The position numbers were made by a program, and so were the translations under genes. A stretch of 48,162 nucleotides of DNA, taken from contig JAGWUY010000002.1 of assembly GCA_028868255.1 (NCBI GenBank), positions 1 through 48,162 of the forward strand, read 5' to 3'. Of this stretch, positions 1 to 10,708 are shown piece by piece. This DNA comes from Alphaproteobacteria bacterium. GTDB lineage: Bacteria; Pseudomonadota; Alphaproteobacteria; Rhizobiales; Aestuariivirgaceae. Under the pieces are notes generated by a model. The model had not been told where the DNA came from. It did no database searches and was given only the letters and a program-made list of their open reading frames with translations. How positions within the stretch are numbered: position 1 is the first letter of the stretch; every line of letters begins with the position of its first letter.

Positions 1-2444
1 GGTCGCGCACCATAGGCCGGGTCATAGCCCTTTTCAGAGAGCAACTCGCGCGCGGCCTTATCCAACACCACGTCGATCTTCCGTTCACTGAGCAATTTTT
101 TCAAGCGCAAGAGCTGAATATCGACAATGGCGCCCATATGCGTCCGCTTCAGGCGGTGAAACAGAATGATTTCATCGAGGCGGTTGAGAAACTCAGGTCG
201 GAATGCGCCCTTAACCACACCCATCACCTGCTCGCGCACCTCATCCACATCCTGATTCTCACCCAGAGCGACGAGATATTCAGAACCCAGATTGGAGGTC
301 ATAATGATCAGCGTGTTCTTGAAATCCACGGTGCGGCCCTGACCATCGGTCAAGCGGCCATCATCGAGAACCTGCAAGAGCACATTAAACACATCAGGAT
401 GTGCCTTTTCCACTTCGTCAAACAGCACCACCTGATAAGGCCTGCGCCGTACAGCTTCAGTGAGGGCGCCTCCCTCATCATAGCCCACATAGCCTGGAGG
501 GGCACCAATGAGCCGCGAGACGGAATGCTTCTCCATATATTCTGACATGTCGATGCGCACCATCGCGTGTTCATCATCAAACAAATAAGATGCCAATGCC
601 TTGGTCAGCTCGGTTTTGCCCACGCCCGTGGGGCCCAAAAACATGAAAGAGCCAATGGGGCGGTTGGGGTCTTGCAAGCCAGCACGTGAGCGGCGCACAG
701 CTGTGGCCACGGCCTCCACCGCTTCTTCCTGGCCCACCACACGCTTGCCAAGTTCCTGCTCCATCTGCAACAGACGGTCGCGTTCCCCGGCCAGCATCTT
801 GTCGACAGGAATTCCCGTCCAGCGCGAAACGACCTGCGCGATATGCGATTCGGTGACGGCCTCTTCCAACATTTTGGAAGCGCCCTCTTCTTCAGCTACC
901 GCCAACTTCTTTTCCAACCCAGGAATCGTGGCGTAAGCCAATTCTCCTGCCTTGGCGAAATCCCCTTTACGTTGCGCCAATTCTAAATCACGTCGGGCTG
1001 CTTCCAATTCTTCCTTGATCTTGGACGCCGAAGCGATTTTCTCTTTTTCTGCTTGCCAATTGCGCGTCATCAAAGCCGATTTCTCTTCGGTTTCCGCCAA
1101 TTCTTTTTGCAACTTATCCAAACGATCCTTGGAGGCCGAATCCGTTTCCTTCTTCAAGGCCTCGCGCTCGATCTGCAGTTGCATGATGCGCCGATCAAGT
1201 TCATCGAGTTCTTCCGGCTTGGAATCCACTTGCATCCGCAAACGCGAGCCCGCCTCATCCATCAAATCGATGGCTTTGTCGGGCAAGAAACGATCAGCAA
1301 TATAGCGGCTGGAAAGCTGGGCGGCGGCGACGATGGCGGAGTCGGTAATGCGGACGCCATGGTGCAGCTCATATTTTTCCTTAATCCCGCGCAGGATCGA
1401 GATGGTATCTTCCACCGTGGGCTCTTCAACAAAAATGGGTTGAAAGCGCCGCGCCAAAGCAGCATCTTTTTCAACATGCTTGCGATATTCGTCCAAAGTG
1501 GTGGCACCCACGCAGTGCAGCTCACCGCGTGCCAACGCAGGCTTCAAGAGATTGGAAGCATCCATCGCCCCTTCGGCCTTGCCAGCCCCCACCAGCGTGT
1601 GCATTTCATCAATGAACAAAATAATGCCACCATCGGCGGACGTAACTTCCGAAAGAACAGCCTTCAACCGCTCTTCAAACTCGCCACGGAATTTGGCACC
1701 CGCAATCAGCGCACCCATATCCAGTGCCAGCAATTTCTTGTCTTTCAGCGATTCAGGCACATCACCTTTAATGATGCGCAAGGCCAATCCTTCAGCAATG
1801 GCAGTTTTGCCCACACCTGGCTCACCAATTAAAACCGGGTTATTTTTGGTGCGGCGCGACAGGACCTGAATGGTGCGACGAATTTCTTCATCGCGCCCAA
1901 TCACCGGATCCAGCTTGCCGTCACGCGCGGCTTCCGTCAGGTCACGGGCATATTTCTTGAGCGCATCATAGCTTTGTTCGGCAGAGGCAGAGTCAGCCGT
2001 GCGGCCTTTGCGAATAGCATTGATCGCAGTGTTCAGCCCCTGTGGTGTCACGCCAGCGTCTTTCAATGCCTTTTGCGCATCGGATGATTCAATGGCCAAA
2101 GCCTGCAATAGGCGTTCGGCCGTCACATAACTATCGCCCGCCTTATCAGCAATCTTTTGACCGGCTTCAAAGACCCGCGCCATTTCCGGCGACAGATAAA
2201 CTTGGCCAGCCCCGCCACCTGAAACTTTGGGCATTTTGGCCAGATTGGCTTCTACCGTTTTAAGCGCAAGGCGGGAATCGCCACCGGCTGCGCCGATCAA
2301 TCCAGCCGCCAGCCCTTCCTCGTCGTCGAGCAGAACTTTCAACACATGGTCTGGGGTAAAACGTTGATGGCCTTCGCGTAAAGCCAATGATTGCGCTGAT
2401 TGAATAAAGCCGCGCGAGCGCTCGGTATATTTTTCGAAATCCAT
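1..2444 (-). CDS. clpB: ATP-dependent chaperone ClpB (C-terminus beyond window edge)
   Basis: Hexameric AAA+ disaggregase that, with DnaK, threads proteins out of aggregates in the cytoplasm after heat stress. The 814 visible codons show the full order: a Clp N-domain, NBD1 with Walker A GEPGVGKT near residue 205, a long charged coiled-coil middle domain around residues 410–540 that separates ClpB from ClpA and ClpC, and NBD2 with Walker A GPTGVGKT near residue 603 and the sensor segment SNLGSEYL. Only about 50 C-terminal residues should be missing, judged from a usual length of roughly 860. The start ATG follows GGAG by six bases, a good ribosome site. The next gene upstream on this strand encodes a DUF4167 protein 115 bases away. 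I saw no frameshift in the parts I translated. Confidence 0.97.
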   Translation of the reverse strand, partial: MDFEKYTERSRGFIQSAQSLALREGHQRFTPDHVLKVLLDDEEGLAAGLIGAAGGDSRLALKTVEANLAKMPKVSGGGAGQVYLSPEMARVFEAGQKIADKAGDSYVTAERLLQALAIESSDAQKALKDAGVTPQGLNTAINAIRKGRTADSASAEQSYDALKKYARDLTEAARDGKLDPVIGRDEEIRRTIQVLSRRTKNNPVLIGEPGVGKTAIAEGLALRIIKGDVPESLKDKKLLALDMGALIAGAKFRGEFEERLKAVLSEVTSADGGIILFIDEMHTLVGAGKAEGAMDASNLLKPALARGELHCVGATTLDEYRKHVEKDAALARRFQPIFVEEPTVEDTISILRGIKEKYELHHGVRITDSAIVAAAQLSSRYIADRFLPDKAIDLMDEAGSRLRMQVDSKPEELDELDRRIMQLQIEREALKKETDSASKDRLDKLQKELAETEEKSALMTRNWQAEKEKIASASKIKEELEAARRDLELAQRKGDFAKAGELAYATIPGLEKKLAVAEEEGASKMLEEAVTESHIAQVVSRWTGIPVDKMLAGERDRLLQMEQELGKRVVGQEEAVEAVATAVRRSRAGLQDPNRPIGSFMFLGPTGVGKTELTKALASYLFDDEHAMVRIDMSEYMEKHSVSRLIGAPPGYVGYDEGGALTEAVRRRPYQVVLFDEVEKAHPDVFNVLLQVLDDGRLTDGQGRTVDFKNTLIIMTSNLGSEYLVALGENQDVDEVREQVMGVVKGAFRPEFLNRLDEIILFHRLKRTHMGAIVDIQLLRLKKLLSERKIDVVLDKAARELLSEKGYDPAYGAR

Positions 2445-2559
2445 AAAATGCTCCTCTCAAGCAAGCAAGGTCAAACCCCGAAGGCATAAGACCAAGCTCC
2501 TGACATGAGCGGAATGTGGGAAGGGCTTTGCCGCAGTGCAAGACGGCAAATCCGAATTT

Positions 2560-3381
2560 TTAGGAGCTTGACTCTTCTGTCACAGGTGCCTCTGAAGCTT
2601 CTGCCTCTACCTTGGGCTTGCGTGGCCGCGGCACACGGCGCGGTGTTGGGGTATCCGCCGCTGCTTCTCCTTCAGGTGCTGCCTCAGCTTGAATTGGCGT
2701 TGGCCGCTGCAGGAAGCTTGGCGCTTCCCATTGACCATCATGGGCTTCAACCACCGCTGCGGAAATCACTTCGGCAGCAGCGGGCACGTCTGCGACCACA
2801 TCAGACTGTGGCTCGCTGCCCCCAACATTCGGGTTTTGCTCGTAACGCTCATTGCGTCGGTTTTGCCAGCGCTGGCGATTGTTGCGGTCACGATTATTGA
2901 AGTTGCGATTGCCGCGATTCTGCTGTTGCCCATCATGTTGTGTATTTTGGTCAACACTTGCCCCTTCAACGGGTTCAGCACCTTCAACATTGCCGGGAGT
3001 TTCAGGGTTGCCAGAAGCATCCCCCGCTTCATCTTCAGCGCCTTCAGCGCCGTCTTCATCAAACTCTTCGTCACCCAGTTTTTTATACATAACCAATGAG
3101 TGCCCAGCAGGCTGGCTGGCGGCCCAGACGCGGTAATAATGTTCCGCATGCTGATAATAATTTTCGGCGGCGACATTATCGCCAGAACTTTGCGCATCAC
3201 GCCCCAGCTGCATGTATTTCTCAGCAATGGTTTGCGACGTGCCGCGCAGCTTGATGTCTGGCCCATTGGAATCAAACACTTTGTTGTTCGAGTTGCCACC
3301 GCCACCCGTGTTGCGTCGGCCATTGTTATTATTGCGATTGCGGTTGCGGTTATTATTGTTCTTGTGTTGGCCGGGGCGCAT
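2560..3381 (-). CDS. DUF4167 domain protein, Asn/Arg-rich and largely disordered
   Basis: Conserved alphaproteobacterial protein of unknown function, here 273 residues. The N-terminus is low-complexity Asn/Arg/Gly. A structured core of about 70 residues (around 35–100) contains GTSQTIAEKYMQLGRDA and a Tyr/His-rich helix, which I take as the DUF4167 signature. The rest is disordered: an acidic Asp/Glu/Ala part, an Asn/Arg/Gln-rich part around 165–200, and a Pro/Ala/Glu tail. The RG/RN-like composition suggests RNA or nucleoid contact, but that is inference. I chose the ATG that gives the family-like beginning MRPGQ. An in-frame GTG fifteen bases upstream (3394–3396) has an AAGGA at a rather long 11-base spacing and would add five residues. 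Confidence 0.8.
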   Translation of the reverse strand: MRPGQHKNNNNRNRNRNNNNGRRNTGGGGNSNNKVFDSNGPDIKLRGTSQTIAEKYMQLGRDAQSSGDNVAAENYYQHAEHYYRVWAASQPAGHSLVMYKKLGDEEFDEDGAEGAEDEAGDASGNPETPGNVEGAEPVEGASVDQNTQHDGQQQNRGNRNFNNRDRNNRQRWQNRRNERYEQNPNVGGSEPQSDVVADVPAAAEVISAAVVEAHDGQWEAPSFLQRPTPIQAEAAPEGEAAADTPTPRRVPRPRKPKVEAEASEAPVTEESSS

Positions 3382-3693
3382 AAAATTATTATTCACAGTC
3401 CGTCTTATCCTTAAGATTGGCAAAGCCAACCGTGAAGTTGTTGAACTTCGCGTTGTGCTGCCATTTTTAAAACCAGAGCTAAAAAAGCCGTTTCAGTTTA
3501 AACACCTTGATTGAATGCCACCCAACCTACCATCCGGTTTCAACACGAACCGGGCGCTCACCACTTGCGGGTCCAAACGGATCAGGATCAGCGTCAGTCA
3601 CACGTCTCGATCGATCTTGTCGCAAAGGATTTGGGATTTGCATACGCTTTTAACCGAGCTTGGCAAAATCTCCAAAGGTTATTTTCAGCCTTG
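3382..3693. other. 312-bp intergenic stretch
   Basis: It lies between prmC and the DUF4167 gene, both on minus. I see no convincing gene: the short open frames here lack ribosome sites and recognisable sequence. It should carry the DUF4167 promoter, but no good -35/-10 pair stands out. The one ordered element is a palindrome at 3434–3449. Confidence 0.5.
3434..3449. promoter_or_regulatory. Perfect 6+6 palindrome upstream of the DUF4167 gene
   Basis: GAAGTT and AACTTC flank a four-base centre GTTG, about 40–50 bases upstream of the possible starts of the DUF4167 gene. It could be an operator half-site pair or a small hairpin in the leader. The regulator is unknown, and a palindrome of this size can arise by chance. 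Confidence 0.25.
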
Positions 3694-4542
3694 TTAAACA
3701 CTTTGAAAAACCAGCGCCCGAACATGGCCACCGAGATCGGCACGTTGGCCGACAAGTTTTAACCCTTGATCTGCAAAAATGTCCGTCACTTCTGTTGCTT
3801 GCCCCGCGCCAATCTCCAGCACAATCCAGCCAGAAGGCGTCAAATGCGCCGCCGCTCCAGCGGCAATGGCACGGTAGGCCGCCAAACCATCATCGCCGCC
3901 ATCCAGCGCCAGCATCGGGTCAAAATGCCTCACATCTTCCTCAAGTCCGGCAATATCAGCCTTGGGGATATAGGGTGGATTGGAAACAATAAGATCAAAC
4001 CGCTCATCCAATGTGCCAAACCATGCACCCCCATGAAATGAAATACGGCCTGCCACGCCTAAAGTTTTCGCATTAAGGCTTGCCACCTCCAAGGCCGCCG
4101 CAGAAACATCGAGCGCAATGCCGGACCAACCAGTCCGTTCCGCCAAAAGCGTGATGATGATTGCCCCACTGCCCGTACCAATATCCAGCACGCGCACATG
4201 GCGCTGTAGTGGCAAGGCGAGAATTTGCTCAACAATGGTTTCCGTATCCGCGCGAGGATCGAGTACAGCAGGTGTGACATGAAAACTCCGGCCGTAGAAT
4301 TCGCGTGACCCCAAGATGCGCGACACGGGTTCATGCGTCAGACGCCGTGTGATAAACCCATCAAACTGCGCTATCTGCGCTGACGACAGCACCAAATCAG
4401 GCTCAGCGATAATCTCTTCGTGGGTCAGCCCACTCGCCGCCTGCAACAGCAGTCGGGCATCAAGAGCCGAAAGCTCAATATCTGCATCACACAAAGCTCT
4501 CTTGGCCTTGAGCAGCAGGGCCTGAACGCTCTCAGCCTTCAT
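3694..4542 (-). CDS. prmC: Release factor glutamine methyltransferase PrmC (HemK)
   Basis: Methylates the glutamine of the GGQ motif in release factors RF1 and RF2, using S-adenosylmethionine, which speeds peptide release. The 282 residues have the family layout: an N-terminal helical bundle (about 1–85) that holds the release factor, then a Rossmann methyltransferase with motif I DIGTGSG at 120–126 and the diagnostic NPPY at 188–191, which binds the target amide. It overlaps the end of prfA by 11 bases, so enzyme and substrate are translationally coupled, a very common pair. No strong ribosome site precedes the ATG, consistent with coupling. Confidence 0.96.
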   Translation of the reverse strand: MKAESVQALLLKAKRALCDADIELSALDARLLLQAASGLTHEEIIAEPDLVLSSAQIAQFDGFITRRLTHEPVSRILGSREFYGRSFHVTPAVLDPRADTETIVEQILALPLQRHVRVLDIGTGSGAIIITLLAERTGWSGIALDVSAAALEVASLNAKTLGVAGRISFHGGAWFGTLDERFDLIVSNPPYIPKADIAGLEEDVRHFDPMLALDGGDDGLAAYRAIAAGAAAHLTPSGWIVLEIGAGQATEVTDIFADQGLKLVGQRADLGGHVRALVFQSV

Positions 4543-5608
4543 TGTCCATCTGCGCCAGAAGATTGGCCTGGTGTTCGGTGATCAGCGCTCGCACCACATC
4601 CTCTAATGCTGGCCCTTCAATGATTTCAGGCAACTTATAAAGGGTAAGATTGATGCGGTGATCGGTGAGCCGCCCTTGCGGGAAATTATAAGTGCGAATG
4701 CGCTCTGACCGATCACCAGAGCCCACCTGTCCCTTGCGCTCGGCTGAACGTTCAGAGTCAATACGCTCCCGCTCGCGCTCAAACAGACGCGCCCGCAAAA
4801 CCTTCATGGCTTTGGCCTTGTTCTTGATCTGTGATTTTTCATCCTGTTGTGACACCACAACACCTGTGGGAATATGGGTGATGCGCACTGCGCTATCCGT
4901 GGTGTTCACCGATTGCCCACCGGGGCCGGAAGAGCGGAACACGTCAATGCGCAAATCCTTTTCTTCGATCTTGATGTCCACCTCTTCAGCTTCCGGCAAC
5001 ACGGCAACCGTGGCGGCAGACGTGTGAATGCGCCCTTGTGTTTCCGTATCCGGAACACGCTGCACACGGTGAACACCCGATTCAAATTTCAAATTGGCAT
5101 AAGCGCCTGAGCCAAAAATATTGGCAATGATTTCTTTATAGCCACCATGTTCCCCATCGGATGCGGAGATGATTTCAACCTTCCACCCCTTGGTTTGAGC
5201 ATAGCGTTGATACATGCGAAACAGGTCGCCCGCAAAAATGGCAGCCTCATCACCGCCCGTGCCAGCCCGCACTTCCAAGATCACATTGCGTTCATCAGCC
5301 GAATCCTTAGGCAGCAGAAGGATTCGCATATCTTGTTCAAGAGTATCGACGCGTTCATCCAGCAGCGGTTTTTCAACTTCGGCCATTTGCGCCATTTCGC
5401 CACCTGCCGCCAACATCTCGGCCAAGCCTTCACGCTCTTGATAGGCCGCCTTCAGCGCCATGGCGCCCTTGGCCATGGGTTCAATTTCGGCATAGTCTTT
5501 TGATAGCTTGACGAACGCCTCGCCCGTGGCCCCACTGGCCAGCGCGTGTTCCACGCCAGCAAAGCGTTCAATAATGCGGTCAAGTTTCTGAAGTTGAATG
5601 GCAGACAT
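4532..5608 (-). CDS. prfA: Peptide chain release factor 1
   Basis: RF1 reads UAA and UAG in the ribosomal A site and triggers hydrolysis of the finished peptide. The 358 residues match the normal length. The codon-recognition tripeptide is the RF1 type P-x-T (P186-D187-T188, inside [10 protein letters not shown]), not the SPF of RF2. The catalytic GGQ lies at 230–232 in [16 protein letters not shown]. The C-terminal basic part contains the usual [21 protein letters not shown] segment. It is transcribed ahead of prmC, which overlaps its stop. The ribosome site at the chosen ATG is weak, but no better start is visible. Confidence 0.97.
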   Translation of the reverse strand: MSAIQLQKLDRIIERFAGVEHALASGATGEAFVKLSKDYAEIEPMAKGAMALKAAYQEREGLAEMLAAGGEMAQMAEVEKPLLDERVDTLEQDMRILLLPKDSADERNVILEVRAGTGGDEAAIFAGDLFRMYQRYAQTKGWKVEIISASDGEHGGYKEIIANIFGSGAYANLKFESGVHRVQRVPDTETQGRIHTSAATVAVLPEAEEVDIKIEEKDLRIDVFRSSGPGGQSVNTTDSAVRITHIPTGVVVSQQDEKSQIKNKAKAMKVLRARLFERERERIDSERSAERKGQVGSGDRSERIRTYNFPQGRLTDHRINLTLYKLPEIIEGPALEDVVRALITEHQANLLAQMDNEG

Positions 5609-5656
5609 GGCCAGGGCTTCTAGCCCACGGCTTCAAACTTCGCAAAAGCTTTTAGA

Positions 5657-5690
5657 GCGTTTTGGTGTTTCACCGAAACATCAAAATCGC
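5657..5690. repeat. Intergenic hairpin between the RodZ-like gene and prfA
   Basis: Arms 5657–5671 and 5675–5690 pair almost completely (one bulged base, one G·T) around the three-base loop ACC. The right arm is GAAACATCAAAATCGC. The A-T-rich stem, with GCTCTAA just outside it on minus, resembles small palindromes scattered between rhizobial genes. There is no clean T-run, so a classical terminator is doubtful. It could be an mRNA-processing or stabilising element. Confidence 0.5.
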
Positions 5691-5730
5691 CTTCAGATGA
5701 GAGAGGCGGTGACCTGTCTAACGTGGTCGT

Positions 5731-6870
5731 TTAGCCCTTTTGCTTGGCAGCCAAGGCATCAATGTCCAGTTTTTCACCCACCAGAATCTTTCCCGGTGCG
5801 CCGAGCACGCCCACTTCCTTGCCATCAATCAGATAACTCAGCTTGCCACCATCACGAGAGAGCGCAATTAAACCATCCTTGTTGGGCACGCGGTAAGTAT
5901 CACCCGCCGCCATCATTTGGGTGATAAGCACATTGCCCTTGGCGTCTTCAATACGCAACCAGACGGGCGATTTCGCTTTTAAAACCAGCCGCGCATCGGC
6001 ATTGTCTGCACCATATATCGTGCCGCCGGAGTTGCTCGCAGCTGCCACTTGAAGGGGCTTTTTGGTTTTACTTTTGCCACTGGGCGCCGGAACCTGCTCT
6101 TGAATAAAGGCCCCCATGGCATCAGGATCTTCTGATGCCAGAGCAGGTTCTGCAGGCGGAATGGGTGGAACGTCTTCCGCATTGGCCACAGCGTCAACGC
6201 CTTGAATGGGTTCTTGCGTTACTGTCACTTGCGCGGCCTCAGGCCCGGTTGAAGCAGTGGGCATTGTATCAACAGCCATAGCAGGTGCTGATGCGGCTTC
6301 TGCCGTTTGAGCAGGTGGAGCGTTCAACTGGTCTGGCGCGGAAGACATCATCCAATTGGTGGCCGAAAACAACATGAAAACCGCGAAAGCCGACGCAATC
6401 ATGCCACCGGGTCCGCCAGGAAAGTTTGAAAGTTTCAAATTCAGCGAAGGCACTTTGGGCAATTGGCCAAACCGCAGAACCTTGGCACTGGACAGCACGG
6501 GCGGATTGGCAGGGTGAAACGTGCGCCGCGCCACTGGCGGTGCCGGCATAAAGCTGACGAGATGTTGCACCAAAGGGTCAGGATCAAATCCCAGCAGCTG
6601 GGCATAGACTGCAATCATCTCCAAGGCTTCCATGCGCGGTGGCATGTGGGTCATTTCGCCATTTTCGATCGCATCGAGATGATAGGGGTGGATGCCTGTG
6701 GCATCACTGGCTTCTTCCAGTGTTAACCCGCGTTTTTCGCGCTCACGCTGCAAAAACCAACCCACTTCTCCGGCTGGATCAATTTTCCCATTAGGCTTTT
6801 GGCGTGGCACGTGAGCAAAAAACTTAGGCTCGGCTCGGGATGGGGGGTGATCCAGAATATCTGTGGTCAT
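5731..6870 (-). CDS. RodZ-like membrane HTH protein (XRE HTH, TM helix, DUF4115)
   Basis: Likely an inner-membrane protein that links cytoplasm and periplasm, as RodZ does for the MreB elongation machinery. The 379 residues show a cytoplasmic XRE/Cro-type helix-turn-helix at about 36–105 (VGWFLQREREKRGLTLEEA), one membrane helix at about 155–175 (MIASAFAVFMLFSATNW), a Pro/Ala/Glu-rich periplasmic linker, and a C-terminal DUF4115-like β domain at about 290–370. RodZ shares this order. I chose the ATG at 6870 because GAGAG precedes it and because residues further upstream are not family-like. Similar proteins occur in rhizobia next to ptsP and prfA. A role in cell shape is inferred from family only. 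Confidence 0.8.
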   Translation of the reverse strand: MTTDILDHPPSRAEPKFFAHVPRQKPNGKIDPAGEVGWFLQREREKRGLTLEEASDATGIHPYHLDAIENGEMTHMPPRMEALEMIAVYAQLLGFDPDPLVQHLVSFMPAPPVARRTFHPANPPVLSSAKVLRFGQLPKVPSLNLKLSNFPGGPGGMIASAFAVFMLFSATNWMMSSAPDQLNAPPAQTAEAASAPAMAVDTMPTASTGPEAAQVTVTQEPIQGVDAVANAEDVPPIPPAEPALASEDPDAMGAFIQEQVPAPSGKSKTKKPLQVAAASNSGGTIYGADNADARLVLKAKSPVWLRIEDAKGNVLITQMMAAGDTYRVPNKDGLIALSRDGGKLSYLIDGKEVGVLGAPGKILVGEKLDIDALAAKQKG

Positions 6871-7002
6871 GGCTTTACTCTCTACGCAACAATGAACGCC
6901 GCTAAACGAAACGCGATAGAAAACAGCATGAACAAAAATGGTGAACACCTCCCTAACAGAGGCGTTTTCAAGCAATATTGCAGATCAAGACTGATTAAAC
7001 CT

Positions 7003-9267
7003 TCATATTTCCACGCCGTTGCGCTGGGCAAATTCCATGAGATCACCCCGCAGTGAGTGAAGTGGGCCGCGCAACAGGGGTTCCATGAATGCCCACAACT
7101 TGGCTTGATCAAGGCTGCGGATCATGGCTTTGACAGGTCCAACACCAGATGGCACCATGCTCATGGAGGTGAGGCCCACCCCCACCAAACCCATCGCTTC
7201 CAAGGGCCTGCCGCCCAATTCACCGCAGAGCGTAACAACTTTTTTGTGCTGCTTGGCCTTTTCCACAATCTGGCGCATCGCCCCAAGCGCGGCCGGGCTA
7301 AGCGGATCATAACGCCCGGCCAACTTCGGGTTGCCCCGGTCAGAAGCAAACAAGAACTGAACAAGGTCATTGGAACCGATCGATGCAAAATCGACAAGCG
7401 GCAACAAAGAATCAAGCTGCCAAATGAGCGACGGAATTTCAATCATCACGCCAATCTTGAGATTGCGTGGCAAGCCATAGCCCCGCTTTTTCAAAATCCC
7501 ATGCTCCATCATCACAGCCGCCTTGGCCTGCGTGAATTCCTGCACATCGGCAATCATGGGGAACATGATCTTCAAATCTTGGCCCGCACCCGCAATCAAC
7601 ATGGCCCGCGCCTGCAGACGTAAAAGGGCAGGCCTGTCCATCGCCATGCGGATGGAGCGCCACCCAAGGGCTGGGTTTTCTTCACGCGGTTGGCGCAAAT
7701 AGGGTAAGGTTTTATCAGCGCCAATATCCAGCGTGCGAAAAGTCACTGGCTTGCCTTTGGCCTGCTCCAGAATGCTGCGATAATGCCGCACCTGCGCATC
7801 CAGCCGTGGGAAGCGCTGCGCCATCATAAAATGTAGTTCAGTGCGGTACAGCCCCACACCATCAGCACCCGACTCAGCAAGGTGCGGCATATCAACGGTC
7901 AGCCCCGCATTGATGTTGAGGCCGATCAATTGCCCATCGCGGGTAAGGGCAGGTAAATCCCGCAATGCGGTAAAGCGCGCTTGCTTCTTGGCATAGAAGC
8001 GCACTTTTTCGGCATAGGATTTTTGCAGCTCCGCAGTTGGGCGTACAAAAATTTCGCCCGTGCTACCATCCACGATAATCTCATCGCCGGTGTCAACGAG
8101 ATTGATGATGCCATCGGCTTGCCCTATGGCCGGGATGCCCAAGGCCCGCGCCACAATGGCCACATGGCTGGTTTTGCCACCCTCCTCCAAAATCACACCG
8201 CGAATTTTCGTACGGTCATAATCCAGAAGTTCGGCAGGCCCCATATTGCGCGAAACCACAATAGAGTTTTGCGGCAAATCCGTGCGCGAGGCCGTTGCAA
8301 CTGCCCCAGTCAAAATGCGCAGCAAGCGATTGGATAAATCATCCAGATCATGCATGCGTTCACGCAGATAAGGGTCCGGCATGCGTTGCATGCGAGCGCG
8401 ATTATCATTCTGCACACGCTCAACCGCGGCTTCGGCGGTCAAACCCGTTTCCACCGCTTCCTTCAAACGGTTCAGCCAGCCTTTGTCATTGGCAAACATG
8501 CGGATGGTTTCAAGCACATCGGAATAATCCGTAGCGCGCGCGGCATCACTGCCATCCAAAAGTTCATCCACTTGATTGCGCAGTTGCGCCACCGCGTCAT
8601 CCAGCCGCTTCAATTCGAATGGCAGGTTTTCGGCAATCATGTTTTGAATGCGCACGCGCGGCTCATGCAAGACCACATGACCAAGGGCGATACCTTCCGC
8701 CAGTGACTCAACCCGCAAATGATGGCTGCGCACCTGCGCCACATCGATGGCAGTCTCGCGCGCCATTTCCTTCAAGTCACCAGAGGCCATCACCTCCGCC
8801 AGCACCATGGCGGTGGTTTGCAAGGCTTCCTCTTCTTCGTCGGTGTAATGGCGCAGTGTGCGGTTTTGCACCACCAAAACACCCAGCACTGCGCCGCCCC
8901 GCATGATGGGAACACCCAAGAAGGAATGATAGATTTCTTCACCCGTTTCCGGCAGATATTTAAAGGCTGGGTGATGCTGGGCATCAGACAGATTTAATCC
9001 TATCGCCTGATCACCGATCAGACCGACCAGACCTTCACCTGTTTTCAGTTTAGATTTGTGAACCGCCTCGCGCTTCAGACCTTCTGTGGCATAAAGCTCT
9101 AAGATATTACCCGGCCGCATAACATAGATCGAGCACACCTCAGCCACCATATTACCGGCGATGAGAGTGACGGTTTTATCGAGCCGCTTTTGCGCTGCTT
9201 CCGGCTCCGCCATAACCTCGCGGAGTTTCCTGAGCAGGACACGCGGGCCAAGTGCGGGACTGGGCAT
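7003..9267 (-). CDS. ptsP: PEP-protein phosphotransferase PtsP (EI-Ntr)
   Basis: First enzyme of the nitrogen-related PTS. It takes phosphate from phosphoenolpyruvate and passes it to NPr and then EIIA-Ntr, which regulate carbon/nitrogen balance and potassium uptake rather than sugar import. The 754 residues hold an N-terminal GAF sensor domain (about 28–162), the HPr-binding helical domain, the phosphohistidine site GGKTSH with His368, and the PEP-binding barrel with GVGLYRTE, IGSNDLVQF and the catalytic cysteine in VTLCGELGG. The ATG follows GAGG at nine bases. lysC lies 72 bases upstream on the same strand, the arrangement often seen in this order. Glutamine sensing by the GAF domain is known in relatives and is not provable here. 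Confidence 0.95.
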   Translation of the reverse strand: MPSPALGPRVLLRKLREVMAEPEAAQKRLDKTVTLIAGNMVAEVCSIYVMRPGNILELYATEGLKREAVHKSKLKTGEGLVGLIGDQAIGLNLSDAQHHPAFKYLPETGEEIYHSFLGVPIMRGGAVLGVLVVQNRTLRHYTDEEEEALQTTAMVLAEVMASGDLKEMARETAIDVAQVRSHHLRVESLAEGIALGHVVLHEPRVRIQNMIAENLPFELKRLDDAVAQLRNQVDELLDGSDAARATDYSDVLETIRMFANDKGWLNRLKEAVETGLTAEAAVERVQNDNRARMQRMPDPYLRERMHDLDDLSNRLLRILTGAVATASRTDLPQNSIVVSRNMGPAELLDYDRTKIRGVILEEGGKTSHVAIVARALGIPAIGQADGIINLVDTGDEIIVDGSTGEIFVRPTAELQKSYAEKVRFYAKKQARFTALRDLPALTRDGQLIGLNINAGLTVDMPHLAESGADGVGLYRTELHFMMAQRFPRLDAQVRHYRSILEQAKGKPVTFRTLDIGADKTLPYLRQPREENPALGWRSIRMAMDRPALLRLQARAMLIAGAGQDLKIMFPMIADVQEFTQAKAAVMMEHGILKKRGYGLPRNLKIGVMIEIPSLIWQLDSLLPLVDFASIGSNDLVQFLFASDRGNPKLAGRYDPLSPAALGAMRQIVEKAKQHKKVVTLCGELGGRPLEAMGLVGVGLTSMSMVPSGVGPVKAMIRSLDQAKLWAFMEPLLRGPLHSLRGDLMEFAQRNGVEI

Positions 9268-9339
9268 CGGCGTCGTCCTCAGGCCTCAAAGGCCTTTTGC
9301 CAGATTCGGAAAGTGCAATTGACGTTCAACATGATGGCC

Positions 9340-10593
9340 TTAAACCTTATCCAAACCATAGGCCGTGTGCAATGCACGAACCGCAAGCTCGGTGTAGGCC
9401 TCGTCGATCAACACGCTAACCTTGATTTCGGATGTGGTGATCGCCTGAATGTTGATGCCCTTATCCGCCAGAGATTTGAACATGCGGGCTGCAACGCCAG
9501 CATGGCTGCGCATGCCAATGCCCACCACAGAAACCTTGGCCACATCCGCCGAATGGGCAATGTCCTGAAAGCCAATTTGATCCTTCAGCTTGTCAAGAAC
9601 GGCAATGGCCTTTTGCAAGTCTTTGCGCGGCAGGGTGAAGGTCACATCAGCCACGGCACCATCAGCTGAAACATTCTGTACAATCATATCGACGCTGATA
9701 TCGGCCTCTGCCAGGGGACCAAAAATGCCTGCTGAAACGCCGGGCTTATCTTTTACCTTGCGCAGCGAAATTTTCGCTTCGTCGCGTGAATAGGCAATCC
9801 CACTGACAACATGCTGTTCCATCGATTTATCCTCTTGGCATACGATCGTTCCGGGTCCGGTGCCATCCGGCTTGTTTTGATTGGGTGAGTCTGGCGCTTC
9901 AAAGCTGGAGCGCACTTGCAATGGCACATTATAAACCATCGCCAATTCAACGGAGCGGGTTTGCAAAACCTTGGCCCCCAAGGAAGCCTGCTCCAACATT
10001 TCTTCATATGAAATCTTATCAAGCTTGTGCGCGCCCGTCACAATGCGTGGGTCTGTGGTGTAAACGCCGTCCACGTCTGTATAAATATCACAACGTGCCT
10101 CAAGGGCGGCAGCAATCGCCACAGCCGATGTATCTGATCCGCCACGCCCCAGCGTGGTGATACGCTTGTCGGGGCCAAGGCCTTGGAAGCCGGCGATCAC
10201 CGCCACTTGGCCTTGCTCCATGCGCTTGATGATTTCAGCCCCATTGATATTGGTCATGCGGGCTGAGCCGTGCACACCGTCTGTTTCAATGGGGATTTGC
10301 CAACCCGACCATGAGCGGGCAGGAATGCCTATTTCTTGCAGCACGATCGCCAAAAGACCAGCTGTGACTTGCTCGCCAGTTGCAACCACCGCGTCATATT
10401 CACGCGCATCATGCATGGGGGCTGCCTGTTTGCACCACTCAACCAGCTGATTTGTAGTGCCAGCCATGGCCGAAACCACAACAGCCACATGGTGGCCAGC
10501 CTTTACTTCACGTTCCACATGGCGCGCCACATTGCGGATGCGATCAATATTCGCAACCGACGTGCCGCCAAATTTCATAACCAAACGGCCCAT
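9340..10593 (-). CDS. lysC: Aspartate kinase
   Basis: Phosphorylates L-aspartate to aspartyl phosphate, the first step toward lysine (and diaminopimelate for the wall), threonine and methionine. The 417 residues start with the kinase signature KFGGTSVA. They contain the substrate segment GRGGSDTSAVAIA and TDVDGVYTTDPRI in the amino-acid kinase fold. Two ACT regulatory domains follow in the last 150 residues (GIAYSRDEAKISLRKV and VSVVGIGMRSHAG), which normally give feedback inhibition by lysine and threonine. The ATG at 10593 lies nine bases from GAGGGG. An in-frame GTG six bases upstream is too close to that site. It is divergent from ubiG across about 115 bases. Confidence 0.96.
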   Translation of the reverse strand: MGRLVMKFGGTSVANIDRIRNVARHVEREVKAGHHVAVVVSAMAGTTNQLVEWCKQAAPMHDAREYDAVVATGEQVTAGLLAIVLQEIGIPARSWSGWQIPIETDGVHGSARMTNINGAEIIKRMEQGQVAVIAGFQGLGPDKRITTLGRGGSDTSAVAIAAALEARCDIYTDVDGVYTTDPRIVTGAHKLDKISYEEMLEQASLGAKVLQTRSVELAMVYNVPLQVRSSFEAPDSPNQNKPDGTGPGTIVCQEDKSMEQHVVSGIAYSRDEAKISLRKVKDKPGVSAGIFGPLAEADISVDMIVQNVSADGAVADVTFTLPRKDLQKAIAVLDKLKDQIGFQDIAHSADVAKVSVVGIGMRSHAGVAARMFKSLADKGINIQAITTSEIKVSVLIDEAYTELAVRALHTAYGLDKV

Positions 10594-10708
10594 CGGCACC
10601 GTCCCCTCAAAGATTCGCCATGCCCCCTATGGTGCGGCGCGGCGTACTCATAGTAGAGGGCAGTCTTATATGCAATAATGTGACAGTAAAATCAGGTAAC
10701 TAAACGCA

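Noticed and set aside
9285-9302. AGGCC/GGCCT hairpin between lysC and ptsP
   Set aside because: The five-pair stem has no T-run in the direction of transcription, so it is not supported as a terminator.
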